DNA of 64,000 nucleotides from Phallus indusiatus (lineage: Eukaryota; Basidiomycota; Agaricomycetes; Phallales; Phallaceae). Where the stretch lies: the NCBI GenBank assembly GCA_027605045.1, contig JAQFWX010000008.1, forward strand, positions 744,001 through 808,000, read 5' to 3'. Shown piece by piece: positions 59,797-64,000 of this stretch. Below the pieces are notes generated by a model that saw nothing but the letters and a program-made list of their open reading frames with translations, was not told the origin of the DNA and ran no database searches. The stretch's first letter is position 1. Each line of letters begins with the position of its first letter. Both the position numbers and the translations under genes were made by a program.

Positions 59797-62622
59797 ATGG
59801 TCGACGTCGTCCGCCCTCTCGACTTCCAGTCTCACTCGTTCGATCTTATGTCCGCTATAGTCTCTCATCAAAGTGCCTCGTCGTCCAAGAGTTCCTTGAA
59901 TTTGCCCCATGATGATGGTACGTTGTCATCTGTACCAGCTTTGATGTTTTCGGGTTCAATTCAATTTTTTCGAAGAAAATGAAACTATAACGGCCAAAAG
60001 AACCGCACAAGGTCCACAGAATGATACCCAGTCTGAGTGCGTCTGAGAGTTCCTTTTCCCTTTCATTCTCAATTGAATTCATCATCATCCTGACTAATAC
60101 CAGTAACGACCTTCACCTCCTCGCAATCAATGCTCAATTAACGGAGATCTCTTTCAGTATTGCTGACATTCAAACCCGCATCTTCGGTTGGTTTTACTAT
60201 TCCTCCCGCCTCACCGCACCTTGTTCCTAATGCGTTAATTACGCCAGAAATTCAAGAGCTTCGACACCAGAGCGGCGTTTCATCTCAAAACACAAATGCC
60301 AACTCGTCCGGCGATTCACCTCGATCTTCAAACGAGTCCTCGAGGATAATTGACCAAGCACTCATTAACCTGGATGAACGATTAGAATCAATATCACGAA
60401 GTATTCAGAGCATAGACGAAACTTTGATCCCTTTATTGCGCTCCGTAAAAACCCCTACCCAAAACACGTCCCAAAACGTAGATGAGGCTTCCAAAATAAC
60501 TCTACGAAAGCATGCTGCTATCATACAGGAATGGGAGTCAATACAAAATGAGGCTGAGGTGTTACGAGAAGAACTTAAAGAAGACAAATGGTTAACCGTC
60601 TTTCGGAGTGTGAGCGAACAAGCGGATGGCATGATGAAATCTTTGGAGAAAGCTGTTTCTCAATGCCAGGTAACAATGCCGTCGTCCTCTTGTTTTTGCC
60701 TTCTCTGAATTTACAAACTTAGGATTTTATATGGCAAGTGAACAAGAGACGTACTGCGGAGAGTCTTCACGCGCCTGATCACCCTCCAATCAACCTTGAA
60801 ACGTTTACGACTATTCTTAATTCTTTTGAGTCTAAAAAGAAGTGAGTATACAAAGATTTTCTACCAAAAAAGGCTTCTGATCCTCAGTGTGTTGTAGATA
60901 CTACATGCCATCGGTTTCAAAGATTTTATCGGTCGTGGATAAAGGTGTTAGCGACAGAGTAACGAAGAATGGGGAATGCCTGCGTCTTCATGCTGAGATG
61001 CGCCAGCGCTGGCACAATCTCAAAGAACGAATCGGCCGAATTGACGCGGAAATGGAAAGTGTACGACGACAAATAATCGAGGGGAAACTTGATCGTACCG
61101 AAACGGAGTCCAGTATATCTCGTGGAACCTCAAGATCTAGCAGCGGATATCTGGACACTCCCTCCCCTCCTCGCTCTCGTACTCAATCATCGACTTCGAC
61201 AACTTTCTCTCGTTCTATCTCACCGTTCCGGAAATTCGCCGCTCGCATAACGAATCAGACTCGGACACCGTCCTCCAAACATGAGCGATTATCATCCACA
61301 GACCCGATTTCTTCTCCCTCATTGCGCTCAAGAGCGTCTACATTCTTTCGTAACGGCCACAAATCCACCCACAGTATTTCAGACTTGTTATCACAAGCTT
61401 CGCAAACTTCATCGCCTCAGTCTCCATATGAACGTCCAAAGAAGGCGAAGTGGAATAGTTCTACAAAGATTGAACCAGATACGAATGCTACTATTAAACC
61501 AGTTCCTGTGAAACGTCCTTATGCTTCTCAAACATTTTCATCACCAGCCGCGACTTCCAGTGGGAGAAGAAGTGTAACCCCAAGTTCGCAAGCGTCTTCG
61601 CGGCCATGGTCTCCTTCCAATTCTACATGGTCAACGCCAAGTACTCATATGAGTCCGCCTAGCGTTAGTAGACCGTCGTCGCGAGCTACCTCCATAAGCA
61701 CTAAATTGAATCAAACTATACCCCCTCGTCCTCGTCCCGCCTCCCCTAGTCAGATACCCACTCCTACTCCATACTTTCGGTCACCCAGTCGGCTTTCAGA
61801 CTGGGACGATGATGAGCTTGCAAACAGCTCGCTCATGCAACGTGCGCTTTCACCATCAGGTGGTGGACCTCATACCTCTCCAAGATCCACCGAGACGCCA
61901 GGACCGCGATCGCATACTCCCCGTGCATCAGGGAATTCCTCTAGACCCAGCGTGTCTCTCATACCAGTTCCGAAAGTTAGCATATCACGACCTGGTTCGG
62001 CGATGTCGAATTATTCTGGGCTCTCATCCCCAGCTATGCGAGCTCAAACCCCAGAGTCGAGCATCCGTGCTCGTGCTCTTCAAGTTCCCTTTTATCAATC
62101 AGCTTCAGCAGGACGATCACGGGTGCTCCTTATGAAGCTTCCCCCTTCAAGCTTCAGAGAAACATCGGCTACGCCCACTTCATCCATGCGTTCTCGACCG
62201 TCTTCTCGTGGTGGCTTGTTTACCCCAACTATGGAACCCAACTCGATACCTGTTTATATGCCTGGTAACGCGAAAGATCCTTTAGACGTAGAGGTTGCTC
62301 GCGTTGTGAATTCTGTAGCTCATGGTTTTCTTGTTGAACGTGTGGACCCTCCGTTGCGCACTCCACCTAAGGCAGGAGAAGAACTCAAAGCGCAATATGC
62401 ATTTTCTAGCGCTTTGGCGAGGAAAGTACTCAATTGTAGATTAGTGGTAATCGGTCGTAGTGGACAGGCGAATGGCGAGACGAAGAAAGTAATGGTCAGA
62501 GTTGGAGGTGGTAAGTCGGTTTCTTAGAAACCCTGGTGGTGTGTAAAACCTGACACGATGTTACAGGCTGGCAAGAATTGTCAATGTATCTTTTAAGTCG
62601 TGCGGCCGGTTCGCCTGCGTAA
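59797..62622 (+). CDS. Kar9-like protein with C-terminal GAR domain
   Basis: The first 400 or so residues are helical and match the Kar9 cortical/spindle-positioning family: LLAINAQLTEISFSIADIQ, ALINLDERLESISRSIQSID, WESIQNEAEVLREELKEDKW, then YYMPSVSKILSVVDKGVSDR and RLHAEMRQRWHNLKERIGRI. A long Ser/Pro/Arg/Thr-rich basic region follows, with SxIP-type and SPxR runs likely to contact microtubule ends. The C-terminus (ARVVNSVAHGFLVERVDPP, KVLNCRLVVIGRSGQ, KKVMVRVGGG, WQELSMYLLSRAAG) resembles the GAS2-related GAR microtubule-binding domain. Expected to guide nuclear or spindle orientation. Start 59797 (MVDVVRPLDFQSHSFD); seven or so exons. Final exon TGG CAA to TAA at 62620. Confidence 0.75.
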
Positions 62623-62973
62623 ATGAATGCTGGTGTGGATCCTTTTACGTAAATTACTAGGGCACCTGAGCACAAATTGCCGTTTTACATTCTTTTTTCT
62701 CGCTTTGTTAAGTATGTTTCGTCTCCATTGCATTTGTACCAAACAATCAGTATGACCCACTTTGCAAACATTTCAATTATTCCTCCCACTTCACTCACGA
62801 CCTCCGCCTTATTGATCTATAGTCATGTCTTACGATACCTCCTTATGTTGCCTTAGGTTTTTCTCCATCTTCCTGCCTTCACAAAATAGTTGAGAGCTGC
62901 TTATACAGAATATTCACATATTATAGTTTACTTTTTGAATGTCATTAATGATACAAATTGCGTAGGGTTCAAG
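62623..62973. other. convergent 3' intergenic region
   Basis: 350 bp between the Kar9-like and TRAPPC12 gene ends; T-rich, no gene or motif seen. Confidence 0.4.
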
Positions 62974-64000
62974 CTAAGCCTGCGGGAGCTTGAGGGCGGA
63001 AACTCTGAGGCCGTCACCACTCCATTTAGCGACATCAATGAGTAAATTGCATTTTTTGGCCCATGTATCACTGGAGTGAAGTTCATATAAACAGGCTAGC
63101 AAAGAGTGAGTGAGGGAAAAGTAAAGCCTTAAAAGACGGCCTACATAGGTTAAATAACCACGGCTCGGCAGAAGTCACAGCTGATGGTGCAACTTTTAGC
63201 AGCTTTTCCATGATTTGGATTCCCTGAAAACGATTCAGCCATGGTGAGGTAGACATGTTTGCCGATAACAATCCCACCTCTCGAACCTTTCCAGTCCCGA
63301 ACAAAGCAACTGCAAGGTTATTAGCAGCCTGGAACATGTAAATGAGAAAGCCCAATGTAACAAACAAACTTCAGACATACTATCGCATTATCTGGTTCAA
63401 CCGCCATGACACCTTTTAGTAACTGCGCTGCATCTTCATATTCTCCATATGCTATTGCTTCGATCGCTCGATTCATTTTTTTGCTCGTTTCGTCCGCTTT
63501 AGAGTGTTTGTCGACCATTGCAAAGAATTCCGATGCCTTTTGGAGATGACCACAATGCAAGTATATTCTGGCGATGGCAGAGAAAAGAGCTGGAGAAGCG
63601 GAAGGCTGTTCAGTCAGCGGTGTAAGCAGGCGTGCAGCTGAAAGAACATCCTATTACAAGAAGTCAGCTTTGTTTGTGTTAGAAGAACGACCTGGATTAC
63701 CTTCATTTCAATCAACTGCGAAGCTATAATCAAGGTTATACGAGTTCCCCGTTCAACCCACATGTTGAAACCACTTTCATTCCCCGCCTTTGAACATTCT
63801 CTCGCCCGTCGTTTGCATTTATTAAGCAAAATCATTAAAGCATCGAGGTATCCAATATGGTCATCTGACCAATATCGCACACGAGCATTTATGACTTCCA
63901 ACTCAAAGGGTAATATTTCGTCAAACAAATGGTTTCGAGCTGTAAGCGGTTCAACTCCGTTCAGGACAGTGAAAAGGCCGGTGCATTCGGCAGAGGTTTG
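62974..64000 (-). CDS. TRAPPC12-like TPR protein, 3' part
   Basis: The gene continues past the window's right edge, so its 5' end is missing. The visible part reads SAECTGLFTVLNGVEPLTAR, NHLFDEILPFELEVINARVR, YWSDDHIGYLDALMILLNK, then TPR repeats (RIYLHCGHLQKASEFFAMVD; AIEAIAYGEYEDAAQLLKGV; NNLAVALFGTGKVREGIQIM), and ends ALKLPQA with TAG at 62976. NHLFDEILPFELEV and the TPR run match TRAPPC12, a subunit of the TRAPPIII tethering complex in ER-Golgi traffic and autophagy. About five exons lie in the window. Confidence 0.82.

Noticed and set aside
1..64000. tRNA, rRNA or CRISPR features
   Set aside because: No cloverleaf with a GGTTCGAAnCC box, no rRNA sequence and no spaced repeat array was seen by eye; a covariance-model search would be decisive.

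Overview
This window is nuclear DNA of a filamentous basidiomycete, most likely an Agaricomycete. The genes are dense and on both strands, and nearly all are split by many short introns of about 50-70 nt. The gene families are fungal: Zn2Cys6 regulator, Kar9, DUF2408, Shr3, short tropomyosins, and the MLKL-like helical-bundle/kinase-lobe family common in mushrooms. No rRNA, tRNA or CRISPR array was seen. Gene models below were built by hand by choosing splice sites that restore conserved protein sequence; internal exon edges in long genes are approximate unless given.

Layout. 1-1.0 kb: weak coding-like sequence. 1.06-6.7 kb: the permease chaperone SHR3 and a PX-PH-RhoGAP protein, both minus. 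7.3-10.1 kb: a C-terminal BRCT protein, plus. 10.7-14.3 kb: a Zn2Cys6 regulator, minus. 14.5-15.5 kb: a small P-loop kinase. 16.6-19.8 kb: an HNH-domain gene followed by a decayed tandem copy. 20.4-25.4 kb: a large acidic nuclear-type protein and an omega-like GST. 27-36.6 kb: BFR2/AATF, a DUF2408 protein, two tandem tropomyosins, MsrB and dihydroxyacetone kinase. 37.1-41.9 kb: lanosterol synthase ERG7 and an Arp9-like protein. 42-50 kb is the accessory part: an unrecognised ORF, an MLKL-like gene carrying a 2.0-kb inverted-repeat element inside one intron, and a broken BRAP2/ETP1 gene. 50-64 kb: a Ser/Thr kinase, holocytochrome c synthase, profilin, Sec61 beta, a VAMP7-type R-SNARE, a C2 protein resembling Inn1/Fic1, a protein with two CPGRG cysteine motifs, a Kar9-GAR protein, and the 3' part of TRAPPC12.

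Most genes are unrelated housekeeping functions. Several act on actin, the cortex or division (RhoGAP, two tropomyosins, profilin, C2/Inn1-like, Kar9-like), and several on membrane traffic (Shr3, Sec61 beta, VAMP7, TRAPPC12), but nothing shows that they form a cluster. The most notable points are a tropomyosin paralogue shorter by exactly 38 residues, a TA-flanked element lodged 8 nt from a 3' splice site, a decayed HNH tandem duplicate, unusual tiny exons and probable GC-AG introns.
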